Virus record (IMG/VR): IMGVR_UViG_3300037070_001066
Span: 1 to 64,000 of that record
Reading direction: 5' to 3' (one strand)
DNA length: 64,000 nucleotides
Source of the DNA: a virus
Made by a program: the position numbers and the translations under genes. Shown one piece after another: positions 48,399 to 57,036 of the stretch. The notes below the pieces were generated by a model. The model was not told the origin of the DNA, did no database searches, and saw nothing but the letters and a program-made list of their open reading frames with translations. Each line of letters starts with the position of its first letter. Position 1 is the first letter of the stretch.

Positions 48399-49097
48399 AT
48401 GAAGGTAATCTATTACAAAGAAGATAGTAGCTTTAATTTGGCTGTTGATTATGGTAAAATGATTGGTAATGGTTGGTCTAGAAGATTGAAAGAATATCTT
48501 CACAGTAAGGATATGCAAGATACTATGTATGAAGTTTCTAAATTATACACTAACAAGCATTTAGCTATGTTTCCTGCAAAGGATCAAATTTTCGCTTCAT
48601 TAGGTAAAATGGATCTTACTGAGATTAATGTTGCCATAATAAATTGTAATCCTACGTTTAATTATAGAAGTAATGGCGTTGCCTTTTCTAATACATCTAA
48701 GCACAGAGGAGATATCGACCTTCAATTGTCTAACTTATTTGATAAGATAAACATCTATGAAAGAAGAACATCTTCTGCTGAGGATTACACTTTAGACCAT
48801 TGGATAGAACAAAGTGTGTTTTTATTCAATGTATCATTAACTGGATTCACTAGTTATAACCAACGTTCTTTATGGTTTGGATTCTCAAGAGCTGTTATTG
48901 AGACCATTAGTAGATGTAGGCAAGGATTAGTTTTCTTATTTATAGGTACAGAAGAACAATGCAAGCTTTACAGCGAAAAAGTCGACCAACGAAAACATAC
49001 GATTTTAAGACACGATACACTTAGCTATGACGCGCTAAATGAAGTCAACCTTGAAATCGATAGTATAGATGGTAAAGATTATAGAATTAAATGGTGA
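48399..49097 (+). CDS. Uracil-DNA glycosylase-superfamily protein, catalytically diverged
   Basis: 232 residues. The UDG order of motifs is visible: INVAIINCNPTFNYRSNGVA (about 75-94) stands where GQDPYH...GLAFS lies, VFLFNVSLTGF (about 137-147) where LLLNxxLTV lies, LVFLFIGTEEQCKLYS (about 180-195) and HTILRHDTLSYDAL (about 202-215) where HPSPLS lies. The catalytic Asp and the HPSPLS His-Pro are altered, so repair activity is doubtful. It could be a DNA-binding processivity factor, as for poxvirus D4. Upstream of a RusA-like resolvase with a 29-nt overlap. Confidence 0.6.
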   Translation: MKVIYYKEDSSFNLAVDYGKMIGNGWSRRLKEYLHSKDMQDTMYEVSKLYTNKHLAMFPAKDQIFASLGKMDLTEINVAIINCNPTFNYRSNGVAFSNTSKHRGDIDLQLSNLFDKINIYERRTSSAEDYTLDHWIEQSVFLFNVSLTGFTSYNQRSLWFGFSRAVIETISRCRQGLVFLFIGTEEQCKLYSEKVDQRKHTILRHDTLSYDALNEVNLEIDSIDGKDYRIKW

Positions 49098-49536
49098 AGA
49101 CTTCCTATTTATACAAGGGAATGTCCCGTCACTTAAAAATGCCAAGATAAAGACTACAAGAGGTATATTCTCATCGAAAACGGTGCAGAATTACCTTAGG
49201 TCTCTTGGTATCCAAAGATACTCTTCAAGTAAAAAGATCGTAGTAAAGTATGCACGCAAGGATAATGAATTCCAGAAGTGTTCAGCTTATTTCGATAAAT
49301 ACCTTGTTGAAGTTCCTCACGAAGTTGGGTTTCATTTCATTAGAGGTTCTAAGCACAGATTCGATTTCAATAATGCTTCACAGATACTAGCAGATTTAAT
49401 GACTGCTCATGACTTCATAGAAGATGATGATATGGATAATTTCCTTCCATATCCAATGAAAATCGATGGAAAAGCTTATTCCTACGATAAAGAGAATCCT
49501 GGAGTATTAATTAAAATACTTAATAAAAATGGATAA
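49069..49536 (+). CDS. RusA-like Holliday-junction resolvase
   Basis: 155 residues. Typical RusA layout: an N-terminal FIQGNVPSLKNAKIK strand-loop (about 14-28), a central basic region, then FDFNNASQILADLMTAHDFI (about 97-116) in the DxDN helix position and EDDDMDNFLP acidic cluster (about 117-126), which would bind metal. RusA cuts four-way junctions before packaging. The spacing Asp, Asn, helix, DD is convincing, although the first Asp motif reads FDFNN. Confidence 0.65.
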   Translation: MVKIIELNGEDFLFIQGNVPSLKNAKIKTTRGIFSSKTVQNYLRSLGIQRYSSSKKIVVKYARKDNEFQKCSAYFDKYLVEVPHEVGFHFIRGSKHRFDFNNASQILADLMTAHDFIEDDDMDNFLPYPMKIDGKAYSYDKENPGVLIKILNKNG

Positions 49537-49777
49537 AACTATATCAAACATCAAAAGCCTAGCTTTATCTGTACTTAATTATGATGAATATGTCACATTT
49601 ATGTCTTATATCTATAATGGTGAATACAATCTAGCTAGGTTGTTTTTAAAAAGCTATTATCATCACGATGATGCTGAAAACCATAATAGATTAGAAGACA
49701 TTCTGATCGATTTAATCATGAAGAAGGAAGATGAAGGAGGAGATGAAAGTGAACAAGCTAACAGAGATTCTGGATAG
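49529..49777 (+). CDS. Hypothetical helical protein, 82 aa
   Basis: All-helical, acidic C-terminus (KKEDEGGDESEQANRD). Overlaps both neighbours by 8 and 35 nt. Unknown. Confidence 0.55.
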   Translation: MDKTISNIKSLALSVLNYDEYVTFMSYIYNGEYNLARLFLKSYYHHDDAENHNRLEDILIDLIMKKEDEGGDESEQANRDSG

Positions 49778-50753
49778 CAGTGAAACCATAGATTTATTTG
49801 TGTCCTATAGTAAATTATCTGATTTTGATCGAAATGGCCCTAGTTGCTTAGTCCACAAGACCAGTGGAGGTAAAGAAGCGGTTAAGCTTGGATCTTTAGT
49901 AGATGACTTGCTGTTTTTAGACAAATCAGCATTTGATGAAAAGTATTATCTATATGATGGTGACAAGCCATCAGCCACATTAGGATTGTTATGTGATGTT
50001 ATAACCAACAACTACATGGAGATACCTTCTAAAGAAGATGTCATCAAGATTGGTGTTACAAACAATTTCTGGACAAACATTAAAAAACCTGAATTATATT
50101 TAGCAAAATTCAATGTCCCAGAATTCTGGGATTATTTAGATACCATGTTTAAAGTTAGCAATAGAACCATTATAACATCGTCTGAACTTAACACAGCAAC
50201 AGATCTCGCTGAGATCCTTCGAACTCATCCGTATTCAAAGAGTATTCTTGACAATGAACTCGATAACTATTACCAAGTTAAATTCCAATACGATTATAAT
50301 GGTTTTAAAGTTAGGGGAATTATTGATATTTTAAGTGTAGACCATAAGAGTAAAAAAGTCGTTATGACTGACTTGAAAACTGGAAAAGGGTCTTCTACAG
50401 AATTTGAAGAGAGCTTCGTTAAATGGAGATACTACTTTCAAGCCGCACTATATGTGAAAGCATTCCAAGAGATTTGTGATGCATTGGAGCTTAAAGATTA
50501 TACTCTAGAACCTTTTCAATTTCTATATATTTCTAGATCAGACAAAACACCTTTATTATTTATCACCACAGACAAATGGATTAAAGCCGCTTGGAAAGGG
50601 TTCCGTATTAGTAAATACATATATAAAGGGATCGACGAGATATTAGAAGAAATATACTGGTGTTGGAAGAACAAAGAATACATTATTCCAAAACGTGTAG
50701 CAGAAGCTAACGGAGTTGTTGAACTTAAAGATAATTTTATTGAAGTTGACTAG
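49743..50753 (+). CDS. PD-(D/E)XK nuclease, RecB/Cas4-like
   Basis: 336 residues from the ATG at 49743. The nuclease core reads KVRGIIDILSVD (about 184-195) and VVMTDLKTGKG (about 201-211), giving the D...DxK set, and the RecB-type helix YYFQAALYVKAF (about 224-235). An early VKLGSLVDDLLF helix corresponds to the Glu/His region of the superfamily. Phage versions act as exonucleases paired with annealing proteins such as the Sak4-like ATPase at 38065. Confidence 0.78.
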   Translation: MKVNKLTEILDSSETIDLFVSYSKLSDFDRNGPSCLVHKTSGGKEAVKLGSLVDDLLFLDKSAFDEKYYLYDGDKPSATLGLLCDVITNNYMEIPSKEDVIKIGVTNNFWTNIKKPELYLAKFNVPEFWDYLDTMFKVSNRTIITSSELNTATDLAEILRTHPYSKSILDNELDNYYQVKFQYDYNGFKVRGIIDILSVDHKSKKVVMTDLKTGKGSSTEFEESFVKWRYYFQAALYVKAFQEICDALELKDYTLEPFQFLYISRSDKTPLLFITTDKWIKAAWKGFRISKYIYKGIDEILEEIYWCWKNKEYIIPKRVAEANGVVELKDNFIEVD

Positions 50754-51315
50754 TAAGAGTAGATATAACAAGTCCAAAACCTATCTTTTACCATTGATCT
50801 CTGAGGTCGTTGGTATAGAAAGTGACTTCATAGACTACTTGGAAGATACTTACTTGTTTGATGAACAAGGCGAATTTAAAAATTGTATTTTTATAAAGTA
50901 TGAATCTGATTTTAGGAATCCTGATTTTACTTCATATGAGTATAAATTGACGAATAGTTCTTATTTTGTTAAGCACGTAGATATTGGAAATAAAGTAGTC
51001 TATGTTTTCAACTTTCCAGAAGAATATCTTCCTGAGTATAATCATTTTATAAACGGGGAATATTCAAGATTTGGAGAGGATGCTAAGATTTTAATCTTGC
51101 ATTTTTGGACTCAAATGTATGGTAGAACTGCTTCTGGAATCAACGCGATTCTTAAGATAAAACAAGTACTATATAGAGACAAAAAACTAAAGCAACAAAT
51201 AGAAGAGCGTTTAAGTTCAGAGCACTGTCGCATTATCTTAGATGATAATGCTGAATTAGGGGATTTGGTTTTATTGGAAGATGAAACTTTTAAATTAAAT
51301 GATAGTGATTTATGA
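50746..51315 (+). CDS. Hypothetical protein with non-ATG start
   Basis: About 190 residues. No ATG is available upstream of residue 130, so a TTG start is required; I choose 50746, overlapping the nuclease stop by 8 nt (alternatives are 50740 and 50716). Alpha/beta, with Phe/Tyr-rich strands (VVYVFNFPEEYLPEYNHF) and a C-terminal charged helix (YRDKKLKQQIEERL). Unknown function. Confidence 0.6.
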   Translation: MTSKSRYNKSKTYLLPLISEVVGIESDFIDYLEDTYLFDEQGEFKNCIFIKYESDFRNPDFTSYEYKLTNSSYFVKHVDIGNKVVYVFNFPEEYLPEYNHFINGEYSRFGEDAKILILHFWTQMYGRTASGINAILKIKQVLYRDKKLKQQIEERLSSEHCRIILDDNAELGDLVLLEDETFKLNDSDL

Positions 51316-51328
51316 AAGGGGATATTAA

Positions 51329-53197
51329 ATGAATTTGAACTTAGATAAGCAAATATTAAGTGATATAACGGTACATACAAAGTACGCGAAATACTTACCT
51401 GTAGAACAACGTAGAGAGACGTGGGCGGAATTAGTCAATAGGAATATGAACATGCACATTAAGAAGCATCCAACTTTAGAGGAGGATATCAAATATGTGT
51501 ATGAACATTACGTAATGACGAAGAAAATCCTACCTTCCATGCGAAGTCTTCAGTTTGGTGGTAAAGCCATTGAGTTAAATAATAGTAGAATATATAATTG
51601 TGCATTCTTGCCTATTGATGATATACGGAGTTTCAGTGAAACAATGTTCTTATTGTTAGGTGGATGTGGAGTTGGATATAGTGTTCAAGGACATCATATC
51701 GATAAGTTACCTGAGATTAGGAAGCCTAACTATAGCCGTAGAAAGCGATATGTAGTACAGGATAGTATAATTGGGTGGGCTGATGCTATAAAAACTTTAT
51801 TTAAATCATATACTGGCTCTATTAATTCACATATTGAATTTGATTTATCAGATATAAGGCCAAAAGGAGCACTTTTGGTGACAGCAGGTGGTAAAGCGCC
51901 AGGCCCGGAGCCTTTGCGTATTGCCCTTGTTAAAATAGAAGCAATTCTTCGAGAGAAGAATGACACTTCAAAACTTACAGACATTGAATGCCACAGAATT
52001 CAATGTTTTATCGCAGATGCTGTACTAGCGGGTGGCATAAGAAGAGCAGCTATGATAAGCTTATTCGATTTAGATAGTGATTCTATGTTAAATTGCAAAG
52101 CTGGTAGCTGGTGGGAGACTATGCCAGAATTAGGTAGAGCGAACAATTCAGTCGTATTACTTAGACATAAAATTGATAAAAAGACTTTTGACAAAGTTTG
52201 GGAACGTATAGAAGTTTCAGGTTCCGGCGAGCCAGGTATATACCTTACTAATGACAAAGATTGGGGAACTAACCCTTGTTGTGAAATTGCGCTTAGACCT
52301 TATCAATTCTGTAACCTATGCGAGATCAATATGTCTAACATACAATCACAGGCCGATCTTAATGAAAGAGCGAGTGCAGCTTCCTTCGTAGGCACGTTAC
52401 AAGCCTCGTATACGGACTTTCATTACCTTCGTGATGTATGGAGAAAGAATACAGAAAAGGATGCCTTAATTGGTGTCTCAATGACTGGAATTGCATCAAA
52501 AAGTAATCTTGAATTAGACTATTCAGTAGCTAGTGAAATAGTTGTTGAACAGAACAGAGTTACAGCTGAAAGGCTTGGAATAAATCAGGCAGCTCGTACT
52601 ACAGCAGTTAAGCCTGCAGGAACAACTTCGTTGGTCTTAGGTACGTCATCTGGAATCCATGCTTGGCATAATGATTATTATATTCGTAGAATTAGATTAG
52701 GAAAGAATGAAGCAATTTATACTTACCTTTCTATCTATCATCCAGAGCTTCTAGAAGATGAATATTTTAATCCTAAGTCACAAGCAATCATCGCTGTACC
52801 ACAGAAGGCTCCTGAAGGGGCTATAACTCGTCATGAATCAACGATCGACCTATTAGAGAGGGTAAAGCTCATTTCAAAAGAATGGGTTAAAACAGGGCAC
52901 TTAAAAGGGCAAAACACGCACAATGTTTCTTGCACAGTATCTGTTAGACCTGACGAATGGAAAATAGTTGGAGAGTGGATGTGGGTTAATAAAGATTATT
53001 ATAATGGACTTTCTGTATTGCCATTTGATGGTGGTACATATAAACAAACTCCGTTCGAGGATTGTTCTAAAGAGACTTATGACAATATGATGAAAACATT
53101 GAAAGGTGTAGATTTATCTAAAGTTGTAGAGCTTCAAGACAATACATCGCTGAATGAAAATTTAGCGTGTGGACCAGGAGGATGTGAAATATTGTAA
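51329..53197 (+). CDS. Class II (B12-dependent) ribonucleotide reductase, RTPR type
   Basis: 622 residues, shorter than the 739 of Lactobacillus RTPR. It reduces ribonucleotides to deoxyribonucleotides using adenosylcobalamin. Active-site motif NPCCEI gives Asn315, Cys317 and Glu319; redox Cys pair candidates are Cys91 and Cys328, and the C-terminal shuttle pair is CGPGGC (Cys614, Cys619). MRSLQFGG (71-78) and GGCGVGYSVQ (111-120) are further family marks. Monomeric, needs no small subunit. Supplies dNTPs with ThyA. No B12 riboswitch was recognised upstream. Confidence 0.88.
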   Translation: MNLNLDKQILSDITVHTKYAKYLPVEQRRETWAELVNRNMNMHIKKHPTLEEDIKYVYEHYVMTKKILPSMRSLQFGGKAIELNNSRIYNCAFLPIDDIRSFSETMFLLLGGCGVGYSVQGHHIDKLPEIRKPNYSRRKRYVVQDSIIGWADAIKTLFKSYTGSINSHIEFDLSDIRPKGALLVTAGGKAPGPEPLRIALVKIEAILREKNDTSKLTDIECHRIQCFIADAVLAGGIRRAAMISLFDLDSDSMLNCKAGSWWETMPELGRANNSVVLLRHKIDKKTFDKVWERIEVSGSGEPGIYLTNDKDWGTNPCCEIALRPYQFCNLCEINMSNIQSQADLNERASAASFVGTLQASYTDFHYLRDVWRKNTEKDALIGVSMTGIASKSNLELDYSVASEIVVEQNRVTAERLGINQAARTTAVKPAGTTSLVLGTSSGIHAWHNDYYIRRIRLGKNEAIYTYLSIYHPELLEDEYFNPKSQAIIAVPQKAPEGAITRHESTIDLLERVKLISKEWVKTGHLKGQNTHNVSCTVSVRPDEWKIVGEWMWVNKDYYNGLSVLPFDGGTYKQTPFEDCSKETYDNMMKTLKGVDLSKVVELQDNTSLNENLACGPGGCEIL

Positions 53198-53209
53198 GGT
53201 TAAAGGGTT

Positions 53210-53226
53210 GGGGGAATATTTCCCCC
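53210..53226 (+). terminator. Terminator-like hairpin
   Basis: GGGGGAA-TAT-TTCCCCC, a 7-bp stem with a 3-nt loop, followed by TTCC and later TTT. The U-run is weak, so termination may be partial. Confidence 0.65.
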
Positions 53227-53250
53227 TTCCTAACTTTAAAAAAGATAATT

Positions 53251-53439
53251 ATGGAAATTTTATTTTTTGCTTTATTTGTAATTTACTCATTAATTACAGC
53301 CTTATGGGTGGCTAATCTTGCTGAATCTAAAGGCATTGAATTTTTAAATGCATTTTTGGTATCTTTCTTTTTAGGTCCAATCATTGGGTTACTGTATGTT
53401 GTTGTTAAATCTCTTGATTCAAATTGTAGTTGTAAATAA
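53251..53439 (+). CDS. Two-span membrane protein, 62 aa
   Basis: Spans lie at about 2-22 (EILFFALFVIYSLITALWVA) and 33-52 (NAFLVSFFLGPIIGLLYVVV). C-terminal NCSCK. Unknown role. Confidence 0.6.
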   Translation: MEILFFALFVIYSLITALWVANLAESKGIEFLNAFLVSFFLGPIIGLLYVVVKSLDSNCSCK

Positions 53440-53483
53440 TTATTTTTAGTGGATGCACATGCGTCATTTAAACATGTTATTCT

Positions 53484-54764
53484 ATGGAAGCAAATGAATT
53501 AAAGAATACTATACAAGATTTTGCTATTGAGAAATGGAAATCCAAAGATAAGGTTGGAACTATAGAAACACCTTCATTAAACAGTAAAACTTTTATATTT
53601 CTGAAAGCTCTTTATACTATGCCTAAAGACGATAAGAAGACAATTCACTTGTTCTTATCTGAAACTATGACTAGGGAAAAAGAAGCTTTGGCTGAGATAG
53701 TTAAGTTTGATGAAATTTTTAATTTAGATGTTTTAAGAGATTATAATCTGCAGTTCTTTTCATATGTTGGAGTTTCATCTTGGCAGAATAGAGAATTTGG
53801 CTTAGTTTGTTGTGATAAATTTCAAGAACAATTAACCGTTGGGAATTTTAAATTCCATCTAAATAATAAGTATAAAGCTCTAATTGGAGTTACCAATTCT
53901 ATAAACAAGTATAGTTTCTTTAGTATCAAATCTGATCTATTATTATCATCTTATTTCGATAAGAAAGTGGTTAGTAAAGAAGAAATGCTTGATAAAATTG
54001 CTCCTGTCTGCTTTAAATATAATATTAGAGGTGATTACAAGAAACCAGTCAAGAATAAATTGAACATCTTTGTTATTAAGAACAAATTAGATGCAACAAA
54101 TCGTAATGTTAGACATGAAACTTTCAAATCTATAACTTACAAAACTGAAGAAGATTCATACAACCTTATAATGAGTGAGATCAATGAACTTAAACTTAGG
54201 ATTCCTGAAGAGGGAGAAGATTTGTTTGAGTTTACTGAAAATAAGATTGCAAGAATGAAGATACTTCTAAATAGAAGAAACAAACTACTTTATACGCTAG
54301 GCTCTAAAAAGATATTAGCTGAAGGTCTTTTGTTTAGGCTAAGAGGAAGAACAATGATTTTTGGCAACAATCTTCAATCATTGGAAATACTTACTGTAAG
54401 TAAGGTATTGTGTATGAAAAATACAGACGAAAGAAACTCTTTAATAAAGAGAACTTTTGATAATGGAAAATTGAGAGCAATTAGCAACTATTGTGATATG
54501 GAAGAAAATCCTGATATATCAATGGCTGACAATTGTTTATTCAAAGATGTTCCACAATCAAAAGAAGACTTTGTTGAAAAGATTGCTAGCTTAAGAACTT
54601 TAAACAAGGAAAAAGCTGGTAATGTCTTTATTTTTGTAACTGAAGGAACACAAGAAGTTGCGTGGTTGAATGAGTCTCTAAAAGGACTTAATGAACACAA
54701 ATACATGCTTTGTGACAATTTAATTTCAACTTTTAACAAATATTCAATAATTGAAGACTACTAA
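53484..54764 (+). CDS. Degenerate SF2 helicase-like protein
   Basis: 426 residues. The layout of an SF2 helicase is recognisable: TPSLNSKTFIFLKAL (about 29-43) in the motif I position, IHLFLSETMTREK (Ia), GLVCCDKFQEQLT (about 106-118) where DExH lies, ALIGVTNSIN (motif III), RTMIFGNNLQSLEIL (motif IV) and AISNYCDMEENPDIS (motif V). The Walker A Gly residues and the DE pair are changed, so ATPase activity may be lost. It may be a structural or DNA-binding relic. Confidence 0.5.
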   Translation: MEANELKNTIQDFAIEKWKSKDKVGTIETPSLNSKTFIFLKALYTMPKDDKKTIHLFLSETMTREKEALAEIVKFDEIFNLDVLRDYNLQFFSYVGVSSWQNREFGLVCCDKFQEQLTVGNFKFHLNNKYKALIGVTNSINKYSFFSIKSDLLLSSYFDKKVVSKEEMLDKIAPVCFKYNIRGDYKKPVKNKLNIFVIKNKLDATNRNVRHETFKSITYKTEEDSYNLIMSEINELKLRIPEEGEDLFEFTENKIARMKILLNRRNKLLYTLGSKKILAEGLLFRLRGRTMIFGNNLQSLEILTVSKVLCMKNTDERNSLIKRTFDNGKLRAISNYCDMEENPDISMADNCLFKDVPQSKEDFVEKIASLRTLNKEKAGNVFIFVTEGTQEVAWLNESLKGLNEHKYMLCDNLISTFNKYSIIEDY

Positions 54765-54765
54765 T

Positions 54766-55065
54766 ATGATTACAAAGGAAGAAAAAGATCAAGTGTACCA
54801 ACACTTGGTTGAAAAGAATTATCATCACTATAATCTTTTAAAAGCTTCTGAAGAACTACAAGAGTTAGCTCTTATATTGACACAGAAGGTTAATAAGAAG
54901 AATAATGTGCCTGATCAAAAGATTATTGATGAAATAGGAGATGTGAAGATAAGACTTAAGGTTTTAGAGAAAATGTTTCCTAAAGAATTAATAGACGAAA
55001 GAGTAAATAAAAAATTAACTTCATTTCAAAGTTATATCCAAACTGAGAAATACAAAAACATTTAA
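54766..55065 (+). CDS. MazG-like nucleotide pyrophosphohydrolase
   Basis: 99 residues from the ATG at 54766; an upstream TTG at 54751 overlaps the previous gene. The helical NTP-PPase pattern is present: KASEELQELALIL (about 23-35) with the Glu pair, and IIDEIGDVKIRLKVLE (about 48-63) with the ExxD motif. MazG-type enzymes remove dNTP or (p)ppGpp-type nucleotides, lowering host starvation signals or dUTP. Confidence 0.68.
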   Translation: MITKEEKDQVYQHLVEKNYHHYNLLKASEELQELALILTQKVNKKNNVPDQKIIDEIGDVKIRLKVLEKMFPKELIDERVNKKLTSFQSYIQTEKYKNI

Positions 55066-55069
55066 AAAC

Positions 55070-55888
55070 ATGAGAACAGTAGAATGTAAAAAGTTAGGAA
55101 GCGTTACGTCTTTAACAGTTGGAAAAGTATATAATATCATTGAAGAAACTAATGATCGATTTTCTATTGAAAACGACAAAGGCGTTCAGATGAGGTATGG
55201 TAAGAATTTGTTTAATAATCCTGTAGAAGTTCCTGTAGAAGACAATCCATTATTAGGATTACCAGGAGCACCTGTAAGAAGAGGTCCTGGAAGACCAAGA
55301 GGAAGAGCAGTAGGTCAAGAAGGTAGAATGCTTGCTCCAGAAATGGCTCAAGTTCCTGCTCCAGCACCTGCACCTGTACCTGTTGTTAATCAAATTCAAA
55401 TTAACACTTCTGCAAGCAATTCTAATGGACTTGTATCATTTAGAGTAGAGTCTATATTCTTGCAAGATGTAGTTCATACATATTCTACTGGGAATATTAT
55501 CTCTACAAATGGTATTTCTGCATCTTGTGGTATTCAATCTTTAAGTGGTCTTGATGAATTAAGATATCATATTACTCAATTAAGATCTGAATTTACGATC
55601 TTCGTAAATGAAAATCGAGGAAGATTTATATTAGCTGGAGATATTGACTTAAATTTACTATTTGAAGAAATTGCTGTTGCATTGGTTCAAGACCTTGTAG
55701 CTTCTTATCAAGGAGGAGATGCAGACATCAAAGCAGGTATCTTGATTTTATCTACAACAGAAGATTCAATCAGACAAGAACCTTGTTTAAGAAGAGCACT
55801 TAATAATGCCTCTGCTGGAAACATTCCTGTTTACAATCCAAATAGCGGTAATGATATTGTTATGTGGAATATACCTGTTGAGGCATAA
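55070..55888 (+). CDS. AT-hook protein with SH3-like N-terminus
   Basis: 272 residues. An N-terminal SH3-like fold (LTVGKVYNIIEE, FSIENDKGVQMRYG, about 15-45), a core AT-hook in RRGPGRPRGRAVG (about 69-81), a Pro/Ala linker (VPAPAPAPVPVV), and a C-terminal alpha/beta domain of about 160 residues. AT-hooks bind the minor groove of AT-rich DNA, well suited to this genome. Possibly a phage nucleoid or transcription protein. Followed by a 9-bp hairpin. Confidence 0.7.
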   Translation: MRTVECKKLGSVTSLTVGKVYNIIEETNDRFSIENDKGVQMRYGKNLFNNPVEVPVEDNPLLGLPGAPVRRGPGRPRGRAVGQEGRMLAPEMAQVPAPAPAPVPVVNQIQINTSASNSNGLVSFRVESIFLQDVVHTYSTGNIISTNGISASCGIQSLSGLDELRYHITQLRSEFTIFVNENRGRFILAGDIDLNLLFEEIAVALVQDLVASYQGGDADIKAGILILSTTEDSIRQEPCLRRALNNASAGNIPVYNPNSGNDIVMWNIPVEA

Positions 55889-55895
55889 AATAAAA

Positions 55896-55925
55896 AGCCC
55901 TGTAGACAATTAAGTTTACAGGGCT
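55896..55925. terminator. Hairpin, probable terminator
   Basis: AGCCCTGTA (55896-55904) pairs with TACAGGGCT (55917-55925), a perfect 9-bp stem. On this strand no U-run follows, but A-rich sequence precedes it, so it would terminate better in reverse. An ACCTTCTAAATA motif comes right after. Confidence 0.6.
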
Positions 55926-55966
55926 ATAATACCTTCTAAATAGATAATAACAAAAACAGTGACAAA

Positions 55967-56188
55967 ATGGCAAATCGTGTTTTATTTACAAATGTTAAGT
56001 ACTGGGTTGGAGGTGGTAAAAGTGGGAAGCCTTTAAGGATTCGAAAACACCAAAACATTCATTTGACGATTCATATGCCAGTTGATGGAATAAAACCATA
56101 TTACTTGGATATACTGTCTGATGGAAAATACATGTCTACAAAACTAACCAAAATTAAAATTAGAAATCATGAGCAACTACAAGAATAG
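55967..56188 (+). CDS. Basic hypothetical protein, 73 aa
   Basis: Beta-rich and Lys-rich (VGGGKSGKPLRIRKHQNIHL). The GGGKSGK stretch looks like a P-loop but lacks the surrounding fold. It overlaps the next gene by 20 nt. Unknown. Confidence 0.55.
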   Translation: MANRVLFTNVKYWVGGGKSGKPLRIRKHQNIHLTIHMPVDGIKPYYLDILSDGKYMSTKLTKIKIRNHEQLQE

Positions 56189-56423
56189 ATATACTAATAG
56201 ATTGATTACGGAAACTGAATATTACAATTTGTTTCCATCTGAAAGAGGTGATTATGAAAGAATTAGTATTCATGATGTTCCTCAAAGAGATTCTGGTGGA
56301 GATTTTATGACATCTGCTGTGATTGGAGCTGTAACAGATTCTGCATTCCTAGGAGGTTTTATTGGAGGAGATATGCTAGGAGGAATTGTTGGAGATATAA
56401 TTGACGGTGATTTAGGAGACTAA
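56169..56423 (+). CDS. Small glycine-zipper protein, 84 aa
   Basis: C-terminal half is a glycine zipper (AVIGAVTDSAFLGGFIGGDM, then LGGIVGDIIDGDLGD, about 50-84), a pattern found in membrane-inserting or pore-like peptides. The N-terminal half is polar. It could act on the host membrane, for example as a holin-like factor; unproven. Confidence 0.6.
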   Translation: MSNYKNRYTNRLITETEYYNLFPSERGDYERISIHDVPQRDSGGDFMTSAVIGAVTDSAFLGGFIGGDMLGGIVGDIIDGDLGD

Positions 56424-56914
56424 TGAGCGTCGTTAGATATATTTCTGACCTTCATCTTGGACACTTAAATATGGCTACTAAAAGAGGCTTTAAAGACCAA
56501 CATGAAATGAATGACCACATTATTAAGAGCTGGAACTCTGTAGTTGGAAGGAAAGATGTCACTTGGATACTTGGAGACATAACTATGGAGAAAGCGGTTC
56601 ACTATCATATGTTAAACAGACTTAATGGACTTAAAAAAGTTGTATTAGGAAATCATGATAGACCAGAACATGTGCCTCATTTACTAAATTACGTAAATAG
56701 TGTTTGCTCAATGAAATATCATAAAGATAAAGAATTTGGCAACGTTATATTTACACATGCTCCTATTCATCCTTGTGAATTAGACTATAGATTTACTATA
56801 AATATTCATGGTCATGATCACGAGAGAAATCTTAAGGATGAAAGATATATAAATATTTGTGCAGAATTTATAGACTATAAACCTAAATTACTAAGTGAAT
56901 TGATATGTCGATAA
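56423..56914 (+). CDS. Calcineurin-like metallophosphoesterase
   Basis: 163 residues. All metal motifs are present: SDLHLGH (8-14), WILGDITM (about 49-56), VVLGNHDRPE (about 71-80), FTHAPIHP (about 112-119) and INIHGHDHER (about 133-142). Small phage enzymes of this kind hydrolyse phosphodiesters of nucleic acids or cyclic nucleotides, so anti-signalling activity against cyclic-oligonucleotide defence is conceivable. The stop overlaps the tiny gene below. Confidence 0.88.
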   Translation: MSVVRYISDLHLGHLNMATKRGFKDQHEMNDHIIKSWNSVVGRKDVTWILGDITMEKAVHYHMLNRLNGLKKVVLGNHDRPEHVPHLLNYVNSVCSMKYHKDKEFGNVIFTHAPIHPCELDYRFTINIHGHDHERNLKDERYINICAEFIDYKPKLLSELICR

Positions 56915-57036
56915 TAAAATCAATAATTAATGGCAATGAAGTTTATGTATATTGGAATGGTGAATTGATTTACAAGAAATGGTTTAATCAAGAACACGGT
57001 GTTGTTTTTCAAAATTACAAAAGATGGCATACATAG
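56905..57036 (+). CDS. Hypothetical protein, 43 aa
   Basis: ATG at 56905, TAG at 57034-57036. Small beta-rich domain (GNEVYVYWNGELIYKKWF). It overlaps the phosphoesterase by 10 nt and thyA by 13 nt, filling the gap exactly. Unknown function. Confidence 0.55.
   Translation: MSIIKSIINGNEVYVYWNGELIYKKWFNQEHGVVFQNYKRWHT

Noticed and set aside
55967-56188. GGGKSGK as an ATP-binding P-loop
   Set aside because: No preceding strand of a Rossmann-like fold and no Walker B; the protein is only 73 residues.
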